DNA from: JAAKFL01 sp964629645
GTDB lineage: Bacteria; Chlamydiota; Chlamydiia; Chlamydiales; SLFE01
DNA length: 19,669 nucleotides
Assembly (NCBI GenBank): GCA_964629645.1
Contig: CAZVSU010000049.1
Coordinates: 1 to 19,669, forward strand
Reading direction: 5' to 3'
Each line of letters begins with the position of its first letter. The first letter of the stretch is position 1. Below the pieces are notes generated by a model. The model ran no database searches and had not been told where the DNA came from. It saw only the letters and a list, made by a program, of their open reading frames with translations. This document shows, piece by piece, positions 14,004-19,669 of the stretch. A program made the position numbers and the translations under genes.

Positions 14004-15842
14004 ATGTTCGAACGGTTTTTTCTCGAAAGAAAAATGGATTCTCCATTCTTTAAATGGATGGCGATTTTTGTTTTGACCCTTTTGCTTTACTATTCCGCTC
14101 GGCTTGGAGGTCAGTTTGGAATACAAGGTCTTGCGCTCGATTTTTCGTTGATTTGGCCGGCTGCAGGTATCTCGCTTGCGGCGATTCTTCTGTTTGGATT
14201 TCATGTGATCCCGGGGATCTTTCTAGGGAATTTTCTTTACAACTTTTTTGAACTGCAAACGTTCAATAGTTCTTTGTTTGAAAATCTGACGGCGGCGTTA
14301 TTTGTGGCTTTAGGCTCTACCTTGCAAGCCGCTCTCGGTGGCACCATCATCCGACGCTACTGCTCATACGAATATTTCGGAGGATTAAGAGATGTTCTTA
14401 TTTTCCTCATTCCTGCAGGGCTTTTGACTTGTGTCGTGGGGAGTTCGATAGGAAATTTGACTGTCTATTTTTACGGGGGACTTGAAGGAAAGGACTTTTG
14501 GTACACCCTCATCACCTTTTGGCTCGGCGATTTAATGGGGGTTTACGTCTTTACGTCTCTCATTGTGATCTGGGCTTTAGACAAACCAAAAGTCCCGATC
14601 AAAAGGCATCTAGTTGAGGGAACTGCGATTCTTTTGTTGTTTGTTTTGGTCAGCTCTCTTACTTTTTTTCAAAATTTCAGCTTGACTCACCTCTATCTGC
14701 CGCTTTGTATCTGGGGAACCTTTCATTTTTTCTTTCATGGCGCCACGACTCTGGTCTTCTTGACAAGTACGCTCACCGTCGTTTTGACTTCTTTAGGTTA
14801 TGGCCCTTTTGTGCCGAACGCCTCAATCGTTAATCCTCTTCTTTTTTTGGTGAGCTTTCTCGAGGTGAATATTGCCACGGCCCTCTTACTCGCTGCTGTC
14901 TTAAAAGAACGAGAGCAGGCCAAACTTGTGATCGAAAGAAGCAATCTCGACCTGCAAGAAGAGGTTCATGAAAAACTTGAAGAGATCCAAGAGATCTACT
15001 ACGAGATCTTTCTTAAGGAAAGAATGGCAGCAGTCGGCAAAAAAACCTCTGAAGTCACGAGGCAAATTCTTCTCTTTTTGAGTCAGATCAAAGACTTCGC
15101 TTTGAAAGGGGCCGGCTCGTGTCAACAGTTAGAGGAGCGCCTGCTCACAAAGGAGAGTCAAATTCCCGAAGATGTCCAGTTGATTGACCGTTCCTTCGGC
15201 CTGATTCTGCAAGCAGAAAAGGAAGCTCACTATATTGCCGAAACCATCTTGAATCATATTGATATGACCTCCGACGATAAAATCGACATCAAAACAGTCA
15301 ATGTTCATCATTTGCTCGATCAAAGACTCGGCGAAATACAAAATAAGTACCGGGAAAGGGATGAATTGACCAATCTTGTCGTTGAGCGGAATTACGACCC
15401 GAGGGTGGCCTCCATCACCGGACTTCCATGGGAGTTGGCATTTTCTTTTGATCAACTTCTCGACAGGATGTTCCATTCTATGACCGAAAAGCAGCGTCTC
15501 ATGGAGGGAGACTACACGCCTAAGCTCACGATTGCAACAAAAGCCACATTCAACGGCCTCGATATTGTGATGCAAGACAACGGAAAAGGGGCCTCTCGTA
15601 AAGAGCTCGAGTCTTTTTTCCACCCCTTTGCAGAGGAAAGCGAAGAGCGAAAAGATGATCTTGGGCTATCTCTTGCCTTCGATATCATCGTCAAACTGCA
15701 CCACGGCAATATCTTAGTGTCCTCAGAGGAGGGGGAGTTCCTCAAACTGACGGTCAAACTTTTAGAAGAGGTGCACCATGGGATCTTCCGCCTCAGAAAA
15801 GGTAAAGACCGGATCCTTCCTGTTCCCACTAAAGGCGCTTAA
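14004..15842 (+). CDS. MASE1-domain sensor with a degenerate histidine-kinase core
   Basis: Residues 1 to about 300 form an eight-helix-type MASE1 membrane sensor, recognised by the SLIWPAAGISLAAILLFG and IPGIFLGNF segments. A coiled-coil (about 305-340) leads to an ERMAAVG dimerisation helix, then an ATPase-like domain. Where kinases have the phospho-acceptor His in a VAHE-type context, this protein reads VTRQ, with Arg353 in place of His. The N box also lacks its Asn (LLDRMFHS). The G1 box DNGKG, F box FFHPF and a GLSLA G2-like motif remain. It is therefore probably a pseudokinase: nucleotide binding may persist but autophosphorylation should not. I chose the ATG at 14004, with GAGG at 13994-13997, over a GTG at 13986 that has no ribosome-binding site. 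The length is 612 residues. It may signal by interaction or sense oxygen or a ligand. Confidence 0.82.
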   Translation: MFERFFLERKMDSPFFKWMAIFVLTLLLYYSARLGGQFGIQGLALDFSLIWPAAGISLAAILLFGFHVIPGIFLGNFLYNFFELQTFNSSLFENLTAALFVALGSTLQAALGGTIIRRYCSYEYFGGLRDVLIFLIPAGLLTCVVGSSIGNLTVYFYGGLEGKDFWYTLITFWLGDLMGVYVFTSLIVIWALDKPKVPIKRHLVEGTAILLLFVLVSSLTFFQNFSLTHLYLPLCIWGTFHFFFHGATTLVFLTSTLTVVLTSLGYGPFVPNASIVNPLLFLVSFLEVNIATALLLAAVLKEREQAKLVIERSNLDLQEEVHEKLEEIQEIYYEIFLKERMAAVGKKTSEVTRQILLFLSQIKDFALKGAGSCQQLEERLLTKESQIPEDVQLIDRSFGLILQAEKEAHYIAETILNHIDMTSDDKIDIKTVNVHHLLDQRLGEIQNKYRERDELTNLVVERNYDPRVASITGLPWELAFSFDQLLDRMFHSMTEKQRLMEGDYTPKLTIATKATFNGLDIVMQDNGKGASRKELESFFHPFAEESEERKDDLGLSLAFDIIVKLHHGNILVSSEEGEFLKLTVKLLEEVHHGIFRLRKGKDRILPVPTKGA

Positions 15843-15886
15843 ATTGACATCCTGTCTTTTTATTTCAGCGCCGCGGCAGGCGGCGA

Positions 15887-16399
15887 TCACTCCCCTTGTG
15901 ACAGAGCCGTCGGATCGGAACGAAAAAGCTCAACAAGAGCCATCGCGCCTAAACCCGCCAGCAAAGCAAAAGCGGCGTTCGGCACAGGGAAATTTAAGAG
16001 GAGAGCGAGTAAGATGACGAGTTGCAAAACCGTGGTCAACTTACCGCACCAAATGGCGCGAAGACGATATTCCCTTGCCTTTCCTTGCAAAAGCAAGATG
16101 AGCGCGAAAAAAGCAATCGCGGCATCGCGCGTGAACATGGCCGCAATCTTCCAAGCGTCCATATTATGCTCGGTAAAAAGGACAGCGACCGCAACAACGA
16201 CGAAAAATCGATCTGTGAAGGGGTCGAGAAATGTGCCGACCCGTGTCGTTTGTTTCCAGCGGCGCGCAAGAAAGCCGTCAAGTCCATCCGATAAGAGAGC
16301 AAGCAAGATGGCAACGGCTCTCACCCCGACATGACTTTGAAAAAAGGCCAGCGCAAGAGGAATGCGCATAAATGAAATAAGGTTGGGAGCAGTGAGCAT
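15887..16399 (-). CDS. pgsA: CDP-alcohol phosphatidyltransferase, probable PgsA
   Basis: The 170-residue integral membrane protein carries the complete CDP-alcohol phosphotransferase signature D-x2-D-G-x2-A-R-x8-G-x3-D-x3-D at Asp38, Asp41, Gly42, Ala45, Arg46, Gly55, Asp59 and Asp63. The aspartates bind the two metal ions used to displace CMP. The N-terminus (LTAPNLISFMRIPLALAF) matches the PNxLTxxR pattern of phosphatidylglycerophosphate synthases. PgsA transfers phosphatidyl from CDP-diacylglycerol to glycerol-3-phosphate, the first step to phosphatidylglycerol. Five or six membrane helices are visible. It lies 36 nt downstream of gltX on the same strand and is probably co-transcribed. No clear ribosome-binding site precedes the ATG. 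A related enzyme such as cardiolipin or phosphatidylserine synthase is less likely given the length and N-terminus. Confidence 0.85.
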   Translation of the reverse strand: MLTAPNLISFMRIPLALAFFQSHVGVRAVAILLALLSDGLDGFLARRWKQTTRVGTFLDPFTDRFFVVVAVAVLFTEHNMDAWKIAAMFTRDAAIAFFALILLLQGKAREYRLRAIWCGKLTTVLQLVILLALLLNFPVPNAAFALLAGLGAMALVELFRSDPTALSQGE

Positions 16400-16435
16400 G
16401 GGTGGCCGCCGGTGGTCTAAATGTACATCATACTC

Positions 16436-17950
16436 TTATTCCCCCTTATCGAACAAGGAAGAACAATCCTTTGATTCCCAGGCTTTTCGGAGAGCGTCGC
16501 CCCTCTTTTTCGAAATTCCGCCAAGAAATTCAATCGATTGCAAAAGCCTAGCTCTTGTTCTTTCTTTTCCCAGTATGCCAACTGATCCAAAGAGAGGGGG
16601 GCCCTTTCTTTTCCCCATAATGCTGGAAAAGAGAGCGGGCATCATGGCCTTTTTGTGATTGATGCCGCATACGTCAGCGACGATTTTGGATCCCTTTTGC
16701 ATTCCCTCACTGCTCCAATCGGCACTCTCTTCCAATTGCCAAATCATGGCCTGTAAGAGGGAGGCGACCTGGACCGATTCTAGCTTTCCTATCTGAAACA
16801 GCTCTTCTGAATAGTCGAGTTCGTTGATGAAGAAAAAATCGCAAAGCGTCATGAAATCGCCGAATGTTTTGATCCGGGAATGGGCCAATGGCATCAATTT
16901 TGCCATAAACGCGTCATTGAACATCCATTCCTTTAAGCGATCCCAAAGCTTTTCTTCGGGGATATTTTGGATGATGTATTGCTGGTTGAGCCAATCGAGC
17001 TTTTTCACATCGAAAACAGCGCCTGAAACGCCGATGCGCTTTGGGTCGAACTCTTTGATAATCTCTTCCAAGGGATAGATCTCCCGGTCCCCTGTCATGC
17101 TGTAGCCCATCAAAGTCATAAAATTGAGAAATGCTTCCGGCAAATAACCGCTGTCTCGGTAGAAAAAAATGGAGGTGGGATTGCGTCTTTTCGAGAGCTT
17201 CTTCCCGTCCATACCCAGCAGCAGCGGCATATGCATAAAGAGAGGAGGCTCCCATCCGAACGCCTCGTACAAGAAAATATGCTTAGGCGTTGAGCTGATC
17301 CACTCGTCTCCTCGGATCACGTGAGAGATCTTCATCAGGTGGTCGTCCACAATATTGGCGAGGTGATAAGTAGGAAATCCATCCGATTTTAAAAGCACCT
17401 GATCGTCGACGTCGGCCCAAGGGGTCGTGATGCGTCCCTTGATCGCGTCTTCAAAAACGCACTCGCCCGACAGGTGTGTTTTCATCCTGATCACAAAAGG
17501 ACGCTTCTCAACCCCTTCAAATTGGTGAATTTCTTCATCTGAAAGATTGCGGCAGCGGCGGTCATAGCCTTGCCTCCCCCCTTTTTTTTGCGCCACCAGT
17601 CTCCTTTCGGCAAGCTCTTCAGCCGTGCAGTAGCATTTATAGGCCTTTCCCTCATTCAGAAGCTGCTGAGCGTACTTTCCGTAATGTTCGAGACGTTCCG
17701 ATTGACGATAAGGGCCGTATTCTCCGCCGATATCGGGCCCTTCATCCCACTCTATCCCGCACCACTTAAGGGACTTATAAATATTTTCTTCATATTCAGG
17801 GCGGCTGCGTGTGCGATCTGTATCTTCGATTCTTAAAATGAAGCGGCCATTATTATGACGGGCAAAAATCAGGTTGAAAATCGCCATAAAAGCTGTGCCG
17901 ACATGGGGATCGCCTGTTGGAGACGGCGCAATGCGTACGCGGACGGTCAT
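16436..17950 (-). CDS. gltX: Glutamyl-tRNA synthetase GltX
   Basis: This 504-residue class I aminoacyl-tRNA synthetase begins RIAPSPTGDPHVGTA; the HIGH motif appears as HVGT (16-19). FxLRIEDTDRTRS follows. The KMSKS motif appears as KLSKR at 251-255, inside GMDGKKLSKRR. The C-terminal helical anticodon-binding region is complete to the end, so the length is normal for bacterial GltX. The enzyme charges tRNA-Glu and, in organisms with GatCAB, often also mischarges tRNA-Gln. A CYC cysteine pair and a later RRCR in the zinc-binding-like insertion (about residues 105-135) suggest the zinc site may be retained. A good AAAGGAA ribosome-binding site (+ coordinates 17957-17963) lies 6 nt before the ATG. 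It heads a probable gltX-pgsA operon. Confidence 0.97.
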   Translation of the reverse strand: MTVRVRIAPSPTGDPHVGTAFMAIFNLIFARHNNGRFILRIEDTDRTRSRPEYEENIYKSLKWCGIEWDEGPDIGGEYGPYRQSERLEHYGKYAQQLLNEGKAYKCYCTAEELAERRLVAQKKGGRQGYDRRCRNLSDEEIHQFEGVEKRPFVIRMKTHLSGECVFEDAIKGRITTPWADVDDQVLLKSDGFPTYHLANIVDDHLMKISHVIRGDEWISSTPKHIFLYEAFGWEPPLFMHMPLLLGMDGKKLSKRRNPTSIFFYRDSGYLPEAFLNFMTLMGYSMTGDREIYPLEEIIKEFDPKRIGVSGAVFDVKKLDWLNQQYIIQNIPEEKLWDRLKEWMFNDAFMAKLMPLAHSRIKTFGDFMTLCDFFFINELDYSEELFQIGKLESVQVASLLQAMIWQLEESADWSSEGMQKGSKIVADVCGINHKKAMMPALFSSIMGKRKGPPLFGSVGILGKERTRARLLQSIEFLGGISKKRGDALRKAWESKDCSSLFDKGE

Positions 17951-18093
17951 CGTTGATTCCTTTCGATAAAAATATTCAAATATTGCGTCGATTTTACCAA
18001 TTTTTAATCCAGAATGTCTACTCTTTTCTCCTTGTCAACAGATGTCCGACATGCGATAAATTTGATAAGGAAGCCAAAGGAGAGAAAGAGCTT
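17951..18093. promoter_or_regulatory. Divergent promoter region between gltX and the RING-like gene
   Basis: This AT-rich 143-nt spacer separates two divergent genes, so it must carry promoters for both. Candidate elements (TTGCGT at 17983 on +, and TTGGTA on the minus strand at 17995-18000) are too weak to define exact promoters. The ribosome-binding sites of both genes lie within it. Confidence 0.5.
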
Positions 18094-18648
18094 ATGTCAT
18101 TCGTTCCTTGCCATATATGTGCAGAAGACAATATCCCTAAGCACCACTTTAAAAACTATCTTTGCGAAAATGACAACCACAAAACATGCACCGCATGCAG
18201 CTGGAATTGGTTCAAGCAAAAATTAAGCCCTTATATGGAAAATTTGAATGAAACAGATAAACAGTGGACCTGCTTTTTTTGCCGGTCCCTGACGCCCCAT
18301 AAGCATCAAATCAACACTCTCATCGAAGACGCTTCCCAACAAGGGTTGATCAGCGAAAAAGAAAAAACCAGATATCAAACCATGACAGATATTGCTTATG
18401 CCCAGCCTGTCCCGACCAATTTCCGCTTGCGGTTTCACCCTATCGACTTCCACAATCCATTGACCAAGGTCATCTCCACAATTTTTTGGCTCACTGTTTT
18501 TATCGTCGTCGGCACTCTTTATGTCGTGACAAAAGTCGTATCGGCAGTCAATCACTGGCTGTCGCAGCAGACAGGATTTGAACCGATGACTCTCTTGACC
18601 ATCGAACTGAACCTTATGCTCATCCCACTTTACATGAGAATGTTGTAG
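18094..18648 (+). CDS. RING-finger-like membrane-anchored protein, candidate host-directed E3 ubiquitin ligase
   Basis: The 184-residue protein starts with a cysteine/histidine pattern that fits a RING-HC finger: Cys6, Cys9, Cys24, His29, Cys32, Cys35, Cys60, Cys63, i.e. C-x2-C-x14-C-x4-H-x2-C-x2-C-x24-C-x2-C. An Ile follows Cys6 and a Trp-rich stretch (SWNWF) follows Cys35, roughly where RING proteins contact an E2. Residues about 64-122 are a polar linker. A strong membrane helix lies at about 126-148, and a second hydrophobic stretch at about 164-182. Bacteria have no ubiquitin, so a RING would suggest a secreted effector placed in a host or inclusion membrane. This is inference; a plain zinc ribbon is the alternative. 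AAGGAG (18077-18082) precedes the ATG by 11 nt. A longer in-frame start at 17917 would lie inside gltX. Confidence 0.7.
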   Translation: MSFVPCHICAEDNIPKHHFKNYLCENDNHKTCTACSWNWFKQKLSPYMENLNETDKQWTCFFCRSLTPHKHQINTLIEDASQQGLISEKEKTRYQTMTDIAYAQPVPTNFRLRFHPIDFHNPLTKVISTIFWLTVFIVVGTLYVVTKVVSAVNHWLSQQTGFEPMTLLTIELNLMLIPLYMRML

Positions 18649-18649
18649 A

Positions 18650-18687
18650 ACGTCTTCAAATTTGCAATCAACTTAATTTGAAGACGT
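18650..18687. terminator. Long hairpin after the RING-like gene
   Basis: ACGTCTTCAAATT (18650-18662) and AATTTGAAGACGT (18675-18687) form a perfect 13-bp stem with a 12-nt loop, beginning 2 nt after the stop codon. The following bases are CCCCTAAATCC, so there is no T run on either side. It may still end transcription or protect the mRNA 3' end. Confidence 0.5.
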
Positions 18688-18734
18688 CCCCTAAATCCAG
18701 CCACTCTTCTGCCAAAACCAAAAAGGAGGAAGAG

Positions 18735-19215
18735 ATGGGCGAAGAACTGAGTGCATCTAGTACACCTTATAAAAAGTTTTTGATCTAATTCGGCATTATA
18801 AGCGCCGCGATGAGCCGATCTTAATCTGCTCTATATTGTTAATATTGAGCCGATTAAGATCGGCTCATCCCGGCGGCTTAGAATTCGAATTTGTAGAAAA
18901 ACTTTGTTAACTAAGTACTAGACGGTCTTGGAAGCAAAGGATCGGTCAATGGTTGAAGGGGCGCCGTGAGAATCATTTCACCTACACGCAGGCGATTTAT
19001 TGGAAGGGGCATTTTCTGGACAAGACGGCCATAACAAAGAGGTTCATCGAATGACACGACGGCAGGTGGGAAAACTCGGGAGTTGTCATTGAAACATCAG
19101 ACCTTCGCATCCGGCTAGCAGCTGATTTCGACCCCTTCAGCTTTTCTCCGCTGCCTTGCCCTGCTAAAGGAAAAGGCATGCCGAGAGCTGAGAAAAGCGG
19201 GCAATGCCCACATTT
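18735..19215 (+). pseudogene. Decayed IS66-type tnpA (accessory protein), split by a MITE
   Basis: A very strong ribosome-binding site (AAGGAGG, 18723-18729) precedes an ATG at 18735 that opens only 17 codons, because a palindromic element begins at codon 8. Removing 18760-18920 (the element plus one TA) rejoins codons MGEELSAS to RRSWKQRIGQWLKGRR and onward to a TGA at 19052. The same frame continues beyond as GVVIETSDLRIRLAADFDP, then appears frameshifted to FLRCLALLKEK. W-rich SRRSWKQR..QW, a TYTQAIYWK segment and the late IRLAADFDP strand resemble the small TnpA accessory protein of IS66-family elements. A gap before RENHFTYTQ suggests about ten residues are also missing. It is non-functional. 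The assignment is by eye and supported by the adjacent tnpC remnant. Confidence 0.6.
18760..18918. mobile_element. Palindromic MITE of about 160 bp flanked by TA
   Basis: The sequence has a gap-free two-fold symmetry centred at 18839. The outermost matching block is TCTAGTAC (18756-18763) against GTACTAGA (18915-18922). Further matches include AAAGTTTTT at 18773-18781 and a perfect 18-bp core, GATGAGCCGATCTTAATC (18809-18826) with its complement at 18852-18869. By my count about 60 of 83 positions per arm pair. TA dinucleotides directly outside the GTAC ends (18758-18759 and 18919-18920) look like a target-site duplication of the Tc1/mariner-IS630 kind. It encodes nothing and disrupts the tnpA-like reading frame. 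The size, inverted repeats and TA flanks fit a miniature inverted-repeat element. Confidence 0.75.
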
Positions 19216-19224
19216 TTGTGTTTG

Positions 19225-19255
19225 AAAAACCCGTCAATTGGAGCTTGACGGGTTT
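19225..19255 (-). terminator. Terminator-like hairpin in IS66 debris
   Basis: AAACCCGTCAA (19227-19237) and TTGACGGGTTT (19245-19255) form an 11-bp stem with a 7-nt loop. Read on the minus strand the stem ends in five T, so it would act as a terminator there, although no minus-strand gene is evident. It may block transcription entering from the right. Confidence 0.45.
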
Positions 19256-19618
19256 GGCAATCTTCAAGAAGAAAAAGAAGAGAAGCATACAGTTGCCGCC
19301 CATGCCAAAAAAAAGCTTAAAAAAAGAAGGCCAGGTAAAAATAACCCTTCCTGCCGATATTCCTGTTGGGGAGAAGATTTGCGATATCAGTGAGAAGCTA
19401 ATCATCAACGATCTGATCAAGGAAATAAAAGAGAAGCACAAAGAACCGAGGATTCTCCCTAAATCAAATCTTATAAAAGCCCTGAAATATTCTTGCGGCT
19501 TGATTCCCCACCTAAAAATAATCATCTTAAATCTTCCTTTTTCCCCCTAGATAACAATACCGTGGAAAGAGCGATACGCCCTTTTGCCCTCGGCCTCAAA
19601 AACTGGCTTTTTTTGTAA

Positions 19619-19642
19619 GCGTCAACGGTGACGCATCTTTTT
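19619..19642 (+). terminator. Short terminator-like hairpin after the tnpC remnant
   Basis: GCGTCA (19619-19624) and TGACGC (19629-19634) form a 6-bp stem with a 4-nt loop, followed by ATCTTTTT. It lies immediately after the stop codon that ends the transposase motif. The stem is short, so the call is tentative. Confidence 0.4.
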
Positions 19643-19669
19643 CCTGACCACCTGAAATGTTATCCTTCC

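Larger units (their letters stand above)
19205..19669 (+). pseudogene. IS66-family tnpB/tnpC transposase remnant, deleted and frameshifted
   Basis: The end of an IS66 TnpC transposase is clear. In one frame ILPKSNLIKALKY (about 19450-19490) matches the LPKSPLGKAI-Y motif. After a frameshift at 19548-19550 the hallmark DNNTVERAIRPFALGLKNW follows (19550-19606), ending in a stop at 19616. Upstream in the first frame, TGLAIFKKKKKRSIQLP (19246-19296) resembles the TnpB GTGLxLxYKRLxxGRFxxP segment. KICDISEKL to HKEPRIL then joins a TnpC-like N-terminal part to the C-terminus with most of the catalytic domain missing. It is inactive. It continues the IS66 debris that begins at 18735, and the right end of the element is outside the window or lost. 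Confidence 0.8.

Noticed and set aside
15129..15623. A 164-codon open frame on the minus strand
   Set aside because: It lies wholly antisense to the MASE1 sensor gene, has no RBS or recognisable motif, and the + strand protein is clearly real.
15869..15885. CGCCGC/GCGGCG hairpin between the MASE1 gene and pgsA as a bidirectional terminator
   Set aside because: The stem has only 6 bp and neither strand has a T run after it, so it is not supportable as a terminator.
16014..16334. Open frames on the + strand over pgsA
   Set aside because: They are antisense to the complete CDP-alcohol phosphotransferase motif, so they are coding shadows.
17917..18093. An extended N-terminus of the RING-like protein, including an extra CPTC pair
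   Set aside because: The only upstream start lies inside the divergent gltX gene and lacks an RBS. The ATG at 18094 has AAGGAG upstream. The extra CxxC upstream is noted as the one reason for doubt.
18735..18788. A 17-codon leader peptide followed by competing hairpins, as in an attenuator
   Set aside because: The second half of the peptide lies inside the palindrome, no intact gene follows, and removing the element restores a longer frame. A truncated gene explains the strong RBS better.
18997..19179. A 60-codon minus-strand open frame
   Set aside because: It shows no RBS and no motif, and overlaps the tnpA-like remnant on the other strand.
19115..19525. A 136-codon hydrophobic open frame on the minus strand
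   Set aside because: It is antisense to IS66 remnants whose protein motifs read on the + strand. The Phe/Leu richness reflects complementary Lys codons (AAA/AAG).

Overview
The window is about 48% GC by eye. Its gene content suggests an environmental member of the Chlamydiota (Parachlamydia/Waddlia/Criblamydia type), an amoeba-associated obligate intracellular bacterium. This is inference. It rests on a eukaryotic-type Ser/Thr kinase, a small RING-finger-like membrane protein, a short-leader bufferin-type cassette and the mix of housekeeping genes. No rRNA or other decisive taxonomic marker is present.

Layout. (1) 1-277 holds a strong terminator from an upstream gene and a leader. (2) 278-3826 (+) carries an extended-SDR epimerase, an overlapping SPW/VKOR-type membrane protein and a Ser/Thr kinase; a small two-helix membrane protein (3823-4224, -) converges on the kinase. 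(3) 4363-9712 (+) is a four-gene surface polysaccharide operon. It contains a UDP-N-acetyl-hexosamine dehydrogenase (WbpA type), a DegT-type aminotransferase (WbpE type), a fused 3-oxidoreductase/N-acetyltransferase (WbpB-WbpD fusion) and an O-antigen polymerase/ligase-like membrane protein. The first three genes cover all four steps from UDP-GlcNAc to a UDP-2,3-diacetamido-uronic acid. (4) 9835-12749 (+) is an MNIO (DUF692) RiPP cassette: two secreted cysteine-containing precursor-like proteins with related leaders, an MNIO enzyme and a BufC/HvfC-type partner. The first precursor-like protein is a strange Asn-Gly repeat protein. A strong terminator separates it from the second, in which six cysteines recur about every six residues. 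This is the strongest candidate for a new system. (5) 12782-15842 (+) has rsmB and a MASE1 sensor whose histidine-kinase core has lost its phospho-acceptor His. (6) 15887-17950 (-) has gltX followed by pgsA. (7) 18094-18648 (+) encodes a RING-like, membrane-anchored protein, a possible host-directed ubiquitin ligase. (8) 18735 to the end is a decayed IS66-family element. Its tnpA-like gene is split by a roughly 160-bp palindromic MITE flanked by TA, and its tnpC is internally deleted and frameshifted.

Functional assignments come from motifs read by eye. No database search was run.
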